This document shows, in pieces, positions 57,036-64,000 of a stretch of DNA of 64,000 bases. The DNA comes from Streptomyces sp. NBC_01233. GTDB lineage: Bacteria; Actinomycetota; Actinomycetes; Streptomycetales; Streptomycetaceae. Under the pieces are notes generated by a model. The model saw nothing but the letters and a program-made list of their open reading frames with translations, made no database searches and was not told the origin of the DNA. Position 1 is the stretch's first letter, and each line of letters starts with the position of its first letter. The position numbers were made by a program, and so were the translations under genes. The DNA lies in contig NZ_CP108514.1 of assembly GCF_035989305.1 (NCBI RefSeq), positions 2,294,501 to 2,358,500 on the forward strand, given 5' to 3'.

Positions 57036-58552
57036 GCGGCGCGAAGCTCGGCGGCGGACTCCTGGTCGCCGGAACCACGTCGGACGCCGGCAAGAGCGTG
57101 GTCACGGCGGGCATCTGCCGCTGGCTGGCCCGCCAGGGCGTGAAGGTGGCGCCCTTCAAGGCGCAGAACATGTCGCTGAACTCCTTCGTCACGCGGGAGG
57201 GCGCCGAGATCGGACGCGCCCAGGCGATGCAGGCCCAGGCGGCCCGCGTGGAGCCGACGGCGCTGATGAACCCGGTGCTGCTCAAGCCCGGCAGCGACCG
57301 CAGCAGCCAGGTGGTGCTGCTGGGCAGGCCGGTGGGCGAGATGAGCGCCCGCGGCTACCACGGCGGCAGGCAGGAGCAGCTGCTCGGCATCGTGACGGAC
57401 TGCCTGGAGCAGCTGCGGGGCACGTATGACGCCGTGATCTGCGAGGGGGCGGGAAGTCCGGCCGAGATCAACCTGCGCCGGACCGACATCGTGAACATGG
57501 GGATCGCGCGGGCCGCGCGGTTCCCGGTGGTCGTGGTCGGGGACATCGACCGGGGCGGGGTCTTCGCGTCCTTCTTCGGGACGACGGCGCTGCTGTCCCC
57601 CGAGGACCAGTCGCTGATCGCCGGGTACGTGGTCAACAAGTTCCGCGGCGACGTGTCGCTGCTGGAGCCGGGCATGGAGATGCTGCGCGGCCTGACCGGA
57701 CGGGCCACGTACGGGGTGCTGCCCTTCCAGCACGGTCTGGGCATCGACGAGGAGGACGGCCTGCGGGTCTCCCTGCGGGGCGCGGTACGGGAGTCCGTGG
57801 TGGCACCGCCCGTCGGCGAGGACGTGCTGCGGATCGCCGTGTGCGCGGTGCCGCTGATGTCGAACTTCACGGACGTCGACGCGCTCGCGGCGGAGCCCGG
57901 GGTCGTGGTGCGGTTCGTGGACCGGGCCGAGGAGCTGGCCGACGCGGACCTGGTCGTCGTACCGGGCACCCGGGGCACGGTGAAGGCCCTCGCCTGGCTG
58001 CGCGAACGCGGGCTCGCGGACGCGCTGCTGCGGCGGGCCGCCGAGGGACGGCCGGTGCTCGGCATCTGCGGCGGGTTCCAGGTGCTGGGCGAGCGGATCT
58101 CGGACGAGGTCGAATCGCGGGCGGGAGACGTCGACGGCCTCGGACTCCTCCCCGTACGGGTCCGCTTCGAACGGGAGAAGACCCTGGCACGGCCGGTGGG
58201 CTCGGCGCTCGGGGAACCGGTCGAGGGGTACGAGATCCACCACGGCGTGGCGGAGGTCCTCGGCGGGGAGCCCTTCCTGGACGGCTGCCGGGTCGGGTCG
58301 GTGTGGGGCACCCACTGGCACGGCTCGCTGGAATCGGACGGCTTCCGCCGCGCCTTCCTCCGGGAAGTGGCAGCAGCCTCGGGGCGTCGGTTCGTACCGG
58401 CGCCGGACACGTCCTTCGCAACCCTGCGGGAGGAACAGCTGGACCTGCTGGGCGACCTGATCGAGGAGCACGCGGACACGGACGCGCTGCTGAAGCTGAT
58501 CGAGTCCGGCGCCCCGGCGGACCTCCCCTTCCTCCCCCCGGGTGCGCCATGA
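57032..58552 (+). CDS. cobQ: Cobyric acid synthase CobQ, 506 aa
   Basis: This enzyme performs the four glutamine-dependent amidations that give adenosylcobyric acid. The N-terminal ATPase has GTTSDAGKSVVTAGICR (about residues 14-30) and FKAQNMSLNSFVT (about 41-53). The C-terminal class I-type glutaminase domain has LGICGGFQVLG (Cys near 345) and a His-containing HWHGSLE block (about 429-435). Length is standard. It overlaps cbiB by 4 bp. Confidence 0.95.
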   Translation: MSGAKLGGGLLVAGTTSDAGKSVVTAGICRWLARQGVKVAPFKAQNMSLNSFVTREGAEIGRAQAMQAQAARVEPTALMNPVLLKPGSDRSSQVVLLGRPVGEMSARGYHGGRQEQLLGIVTDCLEQLRGTYDAVICEGAGSPAEINLRRTDIVNMGIARAARFPVVVVGDIDRGGVFASFFGTTALLSPEDQSLIAGYVVNKFRGDVSLLEPGMEMLRGLTGRATYGVLPFQHGLGIDEEDGLRVSLRGAVRESVVAPPVGEDVLRIAVCAVPLMSNFTDVDALAAEPGVVVRFVDRAEELADADLVVVPGTRGTVKALAWLRERGLADALLRRAAEGRPVLGICGGFQVLGERISDEVESRAGDVDGLGLLPVRVRFEREKTLARPVGSALGEPVEGYEIHHGVAEVLGGEPFLDGCRVGSVWGTHWHGSLESDGFRRAFLREVAAASGRRFVPAPDTSFATLREEQLDLLGDLIEEHADTDALLKLIESGAPADLPFLPPGAP

Positions 58553-58585
58553 CGGGCCGGGCCCTGCGGGGCTCTCCCCCACCGC

Positions 58586-58660
58586 GCCCCCTACAGGTCG
58601 AGCCCCGCCGGCGTTCGAGGCGCGGGGTCTGGGGCGCAGCCCCGGCAACGGTCCGCAGCT
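58586..58660. repeat. Streptomyces palindromic repeat, copy between cobQ and the chelatase gene
   Basis: The sequence contains AGCCCCGCCGGCGTTCGAGG (58601-58620) followed by CGCGGGGTCTGGGGC and AGCCCCGGCAACGG. It folds into two stem-loops and is nearly identical to the copy inside cobB (62142-62210). It fills most of the 127-bp cobQ-chelatase gap. Confidence 0.85.
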
Positions 58661-58679
58661 TCCAAGGAGTGAGCAACGC

Positions 58680-60821
58680 ATGAGCACGCCCTATCCGTTC
58701 ACCGCAGTGGTCGGCCAAGCCGACTTGCGGCTGGCGCTCCTGCTCAACGCCGTGAGCCCGGCGGTCGGTGGTGTGCTCGTGCGCGGCGAGAAGGGAACCG
58801 CCAAGTCGACTGCCGTGCGCGCGCTGTCGACCCTGCTGCCACAGGTCGACGTCGTGCCCGGCTGCCGGTTCTCGTGCGCGCCTGCCGCGCCGGACCCGGC
58901 CTGCCCCGACGGCCCGCACGAGCCCGGCCCCGGCAGCACCCGGCCCGCCCGCATGGTGGAACTGCCCGTCGGCGCCTCCGAGGACCGCCTGGTCGGCGCC
59001 CTCGACATCGAACGGGCGCTCGCCGAGGGCGTGAAAGCCTTCGAGCCCGGCCTGCTCGCCGACGCCCACCGCGGGATCCTCTACGTCGACGAGGTCAACC
59101 TCCTCCACGACCACCTGATCGACCTGCTGCTGGACGCCGCCGCCATGGGCGCCTCGTACGTGGAGCGCGAGGGCGTCTCCGTCCGGCACGCGGCCCGCTT
59201 CCTGCTCGTCGGGACGATGAACCCCGAGGAGGGCGAGCTCCGCCCGCAGCTGCTCGACCGCTTCGGGCTGACCGTCGAGGTCGCCGCCTCCCGCGAACCC
59301 GCCCAGCGGGTGGAGGTGGTGCGCCGCCGGCTCGCGTACGAGGACGACCCCGCGGGCTTCGCCGCCCGCTGGGCCGGGGACGAGAACGAGGTCCGCGCCC
59401 GGGTGGTGGCCGCGCGGGCGCTGCTCCCGCAGGTCGTGCTCGGGGACACGGCACTGCTGCAGATCGCGGCGACCTGCGCCGGCTTCGAGGTCGACGGCAT
59501 GCGCGCCGACATCGTCATGGCGCGCACCGCGACCGCACTGGCCGCCTGGGCCGGCCGGACCACCGTGCTGAAGGAGGACGTCCGGCAGGCCGCGCTGCTG
59601 GCGCTCCCCCACCGGCGGCGCCGCAATCCCTTCGACGCGCCGGGCCTGGACGAGGACAAGCTGGACGAGATCCTCGACCGGTTCCCCGACGAGGAGCCCG
59701 AGCCCGACCCGGAGCCCGACCGGGGCCCGGACCCGGACGCCGACCCGGATTCCGAGGGCCCGGACGACAACGGCGGTGGTCCCGACGGCGGTGGCGGCGT
59801 GCCCCCGCAGAGCGGCGGCCCCCAGGGCTCGGACGCCCCGGCGGATTCCACCGACACCACCGGACCCACCGAGACGCCCGCCGAGGCCCCCTCGGACGCC
59901 CCCGAGTCCCCGCAGCCCTCCGCCCAGGACGCCGGCGGGCCCGAGCAGGCCGCCGTACGGGCCGCCGAGCCGTTCCGGACGAAGATGCTGAGCGTGCCCG
60001 GTCTCGGCGAGGGCGCCGCCGGGCGCCGTTCGCGTGCCCGTACCGCGCACGGCCGGACCACCGGCGCCCAGCGCCCCCGCGGCCACCTGACGAAGCTGCA
60101 CCTGATGGCCACCGTGCACGCGGCCGCCCCGCACCAGAGGGCCCGCGGCCGGGACGGACGCGGGCTGGTCATCCGCAAGGACGACCTGCGCCAGGCCACC
60201 CGGGAGGGCCGCGAGGGCAACCTCGTCCTCTTCCTCGTCGACGCCTCCGGCTCGATGGCCGCCCGCCAGCGGATGAGCGCGGTCAAGGGCGCCGTGCTGT
60301 CGCTGCTCCTGGACGCCTACCAGCGCCGGGACAAGGTCGGCCTGATCACCTTCCGGGGGGCCACCGCCGAGCTGGCGCTGCCCCCGACCTCCTCGGTGGA
60401 CGCGGCCGCGGCCAGGCTGGAGCAGCTGCCGACCGGAGGCCGCACCCCGCTGGCCGCCGGGCTGCTGAAGGCCCACGAGGTTCTGCGGATCGAGCGGCTG
60501 CGGGATCCCTCGCGCCGGCCGCTGCTGGTGGTCGTCACCGACGGCCGGGCCACCTCGGCCGGGACCGCCGCGGGCCGGACGGACAGCACCCCGCGGGAAC
60601 TCGCCGGGCGCAGCGCGCGCCTGCTGCAGGCCGCAGGCGTCGCCTCGGTAGTCGTGGACTGCGAATCCGGACCGGTCCGGCTGGGGCTGGCCGGCGTACT
60701 GGCCGCCGATCTCGGCGGACCCGCCGTCACGCTCGACGGACTGCGGGCCGACTCGCTGGCCGGGCTCGTGAAGAACGTACGTACCGCAGTGACATCCGAC
60801 AGCAACAGGAGGGCCGCGTAA
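58680..60821 (+). CDS. Magnesium/cobalt chelatase, fused ATPase (I) and VWA (D) subunits, 713 aa
   Basis: The N-terminal AAA+ ATPase part (about residues 1-330) has GEKGTAKSTA (Walker A, about 36-45) and ILYVDEVNLL (Walker B, about 132-141). A long acidic/Pro-rich linker (about 340-440, many Asp, Pro, Gly, Glu) follows, then the VWA domain (about 515-700) with the MIDAS-type motif DASGSM (about 520-525). It would power cobalt insertion with a CobN-type subunit encoded elsewhere. aaggagt lies upstream of ATG 58680. Confidence 0.92.
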   Translation: MSTPYPFTAVVGQADLRLALLLNAVSPAVGGVLVRGEKGTAKSTAVRALSTLLPQVDVVPGCRFSCAPAAPDPACPDGPHEPGPGSTRPARMVELPVGASEDRLVGALDIERALAEGVKAFEPGLLADAHRGILYVDEVNLLHDHLIDLLLDAAAMGASYVEREGVSVRHAARFLLVGTMNPEEGELRPQLLDRFGLTVEVAASREPAQRVEVVRRRLAYEDDPAGFAARWAGDENEVRARVVAARALLPQVVLGDTALLQIAATCAGFEVDGMRADIVMARTATALAAWAGRTTVLKEDVRQAALLALPHRRRRNPFDAPGLDEDKLDEILDRFPDEEPEPDPEPDRGPDPDADPDSEGPDDNGGGPDGGGGVPPQSGGPQGSDAPADSTDTTGPTETPAEAPSDAPESPQPSAQDAGGPEQAAVRAAEPFRTKMLSVPGLGEGAAGRRSRARTAHGRTTGAQRPRGHLTKLHLMATVHAAAPHQRARGRDGRGLVIRKDDLRQATREGREGNLVLFLVDASGSMAARQRMSAVKGAVLSLLLDAYQRRDKVGLITFRGATAELALPPTSSVDAAAARLEQLPTGGRTPLAAGLLKAHEVLRIERLRDPSRRPLLVVVTDGRATSAGTAAGRTDSTPRELAGRSARLLQAAGVASVVVDCESGPVRLGLAGVLAADLGGPAVTLDGLRADSLAGLVKNVRTAVTSDSNRRAA

Positions 60822-61420
60822 TGCCTCAGGGACAGCCGTCCGTCGTTCCGGACGACGGACTCACGACGCGCCAGCGCCGCAACCGCCCGCTCGTCTTCGT
60901 GCACACCGGCCCGGGCAAGGGCAAGTCCACGGCGGCCTTCGGGCTGGCCCTGCGCGCCTGGAACCAGGGCTGGTCGATCGGGGTGTTCCAGTTCGTCAAG
61001 TCGGCGAAGTGGAAGGTCGGCGAGGAGAACGCGCTCAAGGTGCTCGGCGCCTCGGGCGAGGGCGGCGCGGTCGCCTGGCACAAGATGGGCGAGGGCTGGT
61101 CCTGGGTCCAGCGGGACGCGCAGCTCGACAACGAGCAGGCGGCCAAGGAGGGCTGGGAGCAGGTCAAGCGCGATCTGGCCGCCGAGACGCACAAGCTGTA
61201 CGTGCTGGACGAGTTCGCGTACCCGATGCACTGGGGCTGGATCGACGTCGACGAGGTCATCGAGGTGCTGCGCGACCGTCCCGGTACGCAGCACGTGGTG
61301 ATCACGGGCCGCAACGCGCCGGAGAAGCTGGTGGAGTTCGCGGACCTCGTCACCGAGATGACCAAGGTCAAGCACCCGATGGACACCGGCCAGAAGGGCC
61401 AGAAGGGCATCGAGTGGTGA
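60821..61420 (+). CDS. cobO: Cob(I)yrinic acid a,c-diamide adenosyltransferase, CobO, 199 aa
   Basis: CobO adds the adenosyl group to the corrin cobalt. The P-loop is GPGKGKSTAAFG (about residues 30-41), followed by the family motif FQFVKS (about 56-61) and LDEFAYPMHWGWI (about 129-141). Length matches CobO. Its ATG overlaps the chelatase stop (TAATG) and its stop overlaps cobB (GTGA), so the three genes are translationally coupled. Confidence 0.95.
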   Translation: MPQGQPSVVPDDGLTTRQRRNRPLVFVHTGPGKGKSTAAFGLALRAWNQGWSIGVFQFVKSAKWKVGEENALKVLGASGEGGAVAWHKMGEGWSWVQRDAQLDNEQAAKEGWEQVKRDLAAETHKLYVLDEFAYPMHWGWIDVDEVIEVLRDRPGTQHVVITGRNAPEKLVEFADLVTEMTKVKHPMDTGQKGQKGIEW

Positions 61421-62832
61421 CCTCGTTCCACGTTCCCCGGCTGGTCATCGCCGCGCCCTCGTCGGGCAGCGGCAAGACCACCGTCGCCACGGGCCTGATG
61501 GCGGCCTTCGCGGAGCGCGGCCTCGCCGTGTCCCCGCACAAGGCCGGGCCCGACTACATCGACCCCGGCTACCACGCGCTGGCCACCGGCCGGCCGGGGC
61601 GCAACCTCGACGCCTTCATGTGCGGGCCGGAGCTGGTCGCTCCGCTGTTCGCGCACGCGGCGGCCGGGTGCGGCCTCGCCGTGGTCGAGGGCGTGATGGG
61701 GCTCTACGACGGGGCGGCGGGCCGGGGTGAACTGGCGTCGACGGCGCAGGTCGCGAAGTTGCTGCGGGCGCCGGTGGTGCTGGTGGTCGACGCGTCCTCG
61801 CAGTCGCGGTCGGTGGCGGCGCTCGTACACGGCTTCGCGTCCTTCGACCCGCAGGTGCGGCTGGGGGGCGTGATCCTGAACAAGGTCGGCTCCGACCGGC
61901 ACGAGGTGATGCTGCGGGAGGCCCTGGAGGAGGCGGGGATGCCGGTGCTCGGCGTCCTGCGGCGGGCTCCGCAGGTGGCCACGCCCTCGCGCCACCTGGG
62001 CCTGGTGCCGGTGGCCGAGCGGCGCGCGGATGCGCTGGCCGCGGTTGCGGCGTTGGCCGCGCAGGTCCGCCGGGGCTGCGACCTGGACGCCCTGATGGCG
62101 CTGGCCCGCACGGCCCCGCCGTTGACGTGCGAGGCGTGGGCGCCAGATTCAGCCTCGCCGGCGTTTGAGGCGCGGGGTCTGGGGCGGAGCCCCGGCAACG
62201 GCGCCGCACCCGCACATCCCGCCATACGACCGGTGGTCGCCGTCGCGGGCGGACCTGCGTTCACGTTCTCCTACGCCGAGCACGCGGAGCTGCTGCGAGC
62301 CGCGGGCGCGGACGTCGTCACCTTCGATCCGCTCAGGGACGAGGCACTGCCCGAGGGAACCACCGGCCTGGTGATCGGCGGCGGCTTCCCCGAGGTGTAC
62401 GCGCCGGAGCTGTCCGCCAACGAACCGCTCCGCGGGGCCGTGGCCCGGTTCGCCGAGGCCGGCGGCCCGGTGGCCGCCGAGTGCGCCGGGCTGCTGTACC
62501 TCGCGCAGTCGCTGGACGGCAAGCCCATGTGCGGCGTGCTGGACGCCGACGCCCGGATGTCGGAACGGCTCACCCTCGGCTACCGCGAGGCGGTCGCGGT
62601 GTCGGACAGCGCGCTCGCCGCCAACGGCACCCGGCTGCGCGGGCACGAGTTCCACCGGACGGTGATCGAACCGGGCGCCGGGGCCGCGCCGGCGTGGGGG
62701 TTCACGCACCCCGAACGCCGCGTCGAGGGCTTCGTACAGCAGGGTGTGCACGCCAGCTACCTGCACACGCACTGGGCGGCGGAGCCGTCCGTCGCGCTCC
62801 GCTTCGTCGAAGCGGCGGCGGCCCGGCCGTGA
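61417..62832 (+). CDS. cobB: Cobyrinic acid a,c-diamide synthase, CobB/CbiA, 471 aa
   Basis: CobB amidates the a and c side chains. The N-terminal ATPase domain has APSSGSGKTTVATGL (about residues 12-26) and HKAGPDYIDPGYH (about 41-53). The C-terminal glutaminase domain has GGGFPEVY (about 322-329), the catalytic Cys in AAECAGLLYL (about 351-360), and His in the SYLHTHW motif (about 447-453). Between them, residues about 242-265 are encoded by a palindromic repeat (62142-62210) and look like an added linker. GTG start in a GTGA overlap with cobO. Confidence 0.94.
   Translation: MTSFHVPRLVIAAPSSGSGKTTVATGLMAAFAERGLAVSPHKAGPDYIDPGYHALATGRPGRNLDAFMCGPELVAPLFAHAAAGCGLAVVEGVMGLYDGAAGRGELASTAQVAKLLRAPVVLVVDASSQSRSVAALVHGFASFDPQVRLGGVILNKVGSDRHEVMLREALEEAGMPVLGVLRRAPQVATPSRHLGLVPVAERRADALAAVAALAAQVRRGCDLDALMALARTAPPLTCEAWAPDSASPAFEARGLGRSPGNGAAPAHPAIRPVVAVAGGPAFTFSYAEHAELLRAAGADVVTFDPLRDEALPEGTTGLVIGGGFPEVYAPELSANEPLRGAVARFAEAGGPVAAECAGLLYLAQSLDGKPMCGVLDADARMSERLTLGYREAVAVSDSALAANGTRLRGHEFHRTVIEPGAGAAPAWGFTHPERRVEGFVQQGVHASYLHTHWAAEPSVALRFVEAAAARP
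62142..62210. repeat. Streptomyces palindromic repeat inside cobB
   Basis: It shares the CCGGCGTTTGAGGCGCGGGG core and GGGGCGGAGCCCCGGCAACGG with the copy at 58586-58660. It lies within the cobB frame without disrupting it and encodes about 23 residues, including AFEARGLGRSPGNG. Confidence 0.85.
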
Positions 62833-62834
62833 GA

Positions 62835-63560
62835 TCAGTCCGCGATGCCCACCACGAGCCAGATCCCGGCCACCCCGCCCACCGTGCACATCAGTGTGGA
62901 CAGGGCGGGGTGCTTGTGGTGGGCCTCGGGCAGGATCTCGGCGGCCGCGAGGTAGAGCAGGACGCCGCCGAAGAATCCGAGGTACGCGCCGAGGGGTTCC
63001 TCCGGAAGGGTGAACAGCAAAGTGGACGCCGCGCCCACGACCGGGGCCACGGCATCCGCGAAGAGCATCATCAGGGCCTTGCGGCGGTCGTTCCCGTACA
63101 GGCTGGTGAGCGTGTACGTGTTGAACCCGTCGGCGAAGTCGTGGGTGATGACGGCCAGCGCCACGGCCACGCCCATCCCCCCGCCGACCTGGAAGGCCGC
63201 GCCGAGGGCCACTCCGTCGGCGAGGCTGTGGCCGACCATCGCCGCGGCCGCGGTGAGCCCGACCTGAGGGACGCGGGCGCCGTCCTCGGTGCCGTGCGCG
63301 GCCTGGCGGACCGCCAGGAGCCGCTCCACGACGTGGGCGACGAGGAATCCGGCCACGAAGAGCAGCAGGGCGAGGGGGACGCCGAACACCTCGTCGCCCG
63401 CCGCGTGGATGGATTCCGGGAGCAGGTCGAGGCCGACGACGCCGAGCATCAGCCCGCCCGCCAGGCCCAGCACGAGGTGGCGGCGGTCGGTGACGCGCTG
63501 CGCCGCCCATCCGCCCGCCAGGGTCATCAGGAACGCACCCAACGCCACGATCACGGCCAT
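62835..63560 (-). CDS. ZIP family metal transporter, 241 aa
   Basis: A ZIP-type divalent metal transporter with about eight membrane helices. The HSLADGVALGAAF motif (about residues 115-127) and HDFADGFNTYTL (about 144-155) supply the His/Asp metal ligands of helices 4 and 5. It is convergent with cobB (2-bp gap). Substrate could be zinc, but its position beside cobalamin genes makes cobalt conceivable. No ribosome binding site is strong; aggggc lies before ATG 63560. Confidence 0.85.
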   Translation of the reverse strand: MAVIVALGAFLMTLAGGWAAQRVTDRRHLVLGLAGGLMLGVVGLDLLPESIHAAGDEVFGVPLALLLFVAGFLVAHVVERLLAVRQAAHGTEDGARVPQVGLTAAAAMVGHSLADGVALGAAFQVGGGMGVAVALAVITHDFADGFNTYTLTSLYGNDRRKALMMLFADAVAPVVGAASTLLFTLPEEPLGAYLGFFGGVLLYLAAAEILPEAHHKHPALSTLMCTVGGVAGIWLVVGIAD

Positions 63561-63722
63561 GTGCCCCTGAATACAGACTCCTCGCGCCGCGCGCACGCCC
63601 GCGCGCAGGTGGCGGGCATCGGAGTGTTGACGACCGACCGGTGCCGGTGACGTGCGGGTGGCGGGCCGGCGGCTGCGGCGGTGACGGATTTGGTGACGGT
63701 GACTACGGAGGGAGGACTCCCG

Positions 63723-64000
63723 GTGGGCGACTACGCGACGCACCTGGTGGTCGGGATCGGCGGACGTGCGGGGGTCTCCGTCGCGGAGGTCTGCGCGCTG
63801 GTCGAGGAGACGCTGCGGGGGGCCGGGCTGACCGCGGACGCGGTCACGGCCCTGGCAACGGTGGATTCGAAGGTGGGCGAGGCGGGGATCGCGGGCGCGG
63901 CGGAACGTTTCGGCGTACCCCTCGTCGGCTACCCCGCCGAACAGCTGGCCGCGATCGCCGTGCCGCACCCCTCCGAGGCGGCGCGCACCGCCGCCGGTAC
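63723..64000 (+). CDS. CbiG/CobE-like cobalamin biosynthesis protein, N-terminal part (runs off the window)
   Basis: The visible 92 codons contain VVGIGGRAGVSVAEVCALVEETL, LATVDSKVGEAGIAGAAERFGVPLVGY and PSEAARTAAG, the pattern of the C-terminal CbiG/CobE domain found in cobalamin enzymes (acting on precorrin-5 ring contraction). Here it begins the protein, so this may be a free-standing CobE or part of a larger fusion. GTG 63723 is 7-8 bp after ggagggagga; GTG 63693 is in frame. The gene continues beyond 64000. Confidence 0.75.
   Translation, partial: MGDYATHLVVGIGGRAGVSVAEVCALVEETLRGAGLTADAVTALATVDSKVGEAGIAGAAERFGVPLVGYPAEQLAAIAVPHPSEAARTAAG

Noticed and set aside
56648..58687. Long minus-strand open frame opposite cbiB and cobQ
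   Set aside because: Both plus-strand genes are complete and recognised; the antisense has shadow composition only.

Overview
The window is very GC-rich DNA from an actinomycete, almost certainly a Streptomyces. The evidence is frequent GTG starts, GTGA/ATGA gene overlaps, a MXAN_6230/SCO0854-type RING protein, Asp23/AmaP/DUF6286 genes, a DUF6221 protein and a typical Streptomyces palindromic intergenic repeat. It divides into a prophage (about 1-27,280, left end outside the window) and chromosomal backbone (about 27,280-64,000).

Prophage. From left to right there are small membrane proteins (162-1248), small unknown genes including a DUF6221 protein (1269-2201), a 450-bp stretch with duplicated promoter-like units and hairpins (2202-2654), a lipoprotein, two HNH proteins flanking a T-rich candidate cos region, terminase, portal, prohead protease, HK97-type capsid, connectors, and two tail-tube-like paralogues separated by a third HNH gene. 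These are followed by tail assembly chaperones with a -1 frameshift site, tape measure, minor tail proteins, amidase endolysin, holin-like membrane proteins, a collagen-like tail fibre, an HTH-TPR regulator and small zinc-ribbon genes. A divergent XRE repressor-like gene sits at the right end. No integrase is visible, so it probably lies off the left edge. The right junction falls inside a zinc-dependent alcohol dehydrogenase gene, of which only the 5' two thirds remain.

Backbone, 28-41.8 kb. Next to the interrupted dehydrogenase are a lysoplasmalogenase-like (YhhN) protein and a fatty acid hydroxylase/sterol desaturase overlapping by 4 bp. Divergent from them is a 1040-residue NACHT protein with leucine-rich C-terminal repeats, a bacterial NLR-like candidate defence protein. 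A catabolic-looking operon follows (acetoacetate decarboxylase-like, SDR, two amidohydrolases), read away from a TetR gene with a 15-bp palindrome between them. Then come a RING plus TerD-like protein and a DEDDh exonuclease with a BRCT-like tail.

Backbone, 41.8-55.8 kb. This holds a small zinc protein, SURF1, an SDR lacking the canonical Tyr, a five-gene Asp23/AmaP envelope-stress operon, an enoyl-CoA hydratase, a small HTH protein, an ABC-F ATPase, a neutral zinc metallopeptidase, a VOC protein, a HEAT-like protein, an alpha/beta hydrolase and a PiT phosphate transporter with a PHO-box-like promoter.

Backbone, 55.9-64 kb. A cobalamin riboswitch precedes cbiB-cobQ-chelatase(I/D)-cobO-cobB, a tightly packed late cobalamin cluster. 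It is followed by a convergent ZIP-type metal transporter and the start of a CbiG/CobE-like gene. A Streptomyces palindromic repeat lies before the chelatase gene, and a second copy is read in frame inside cobB.
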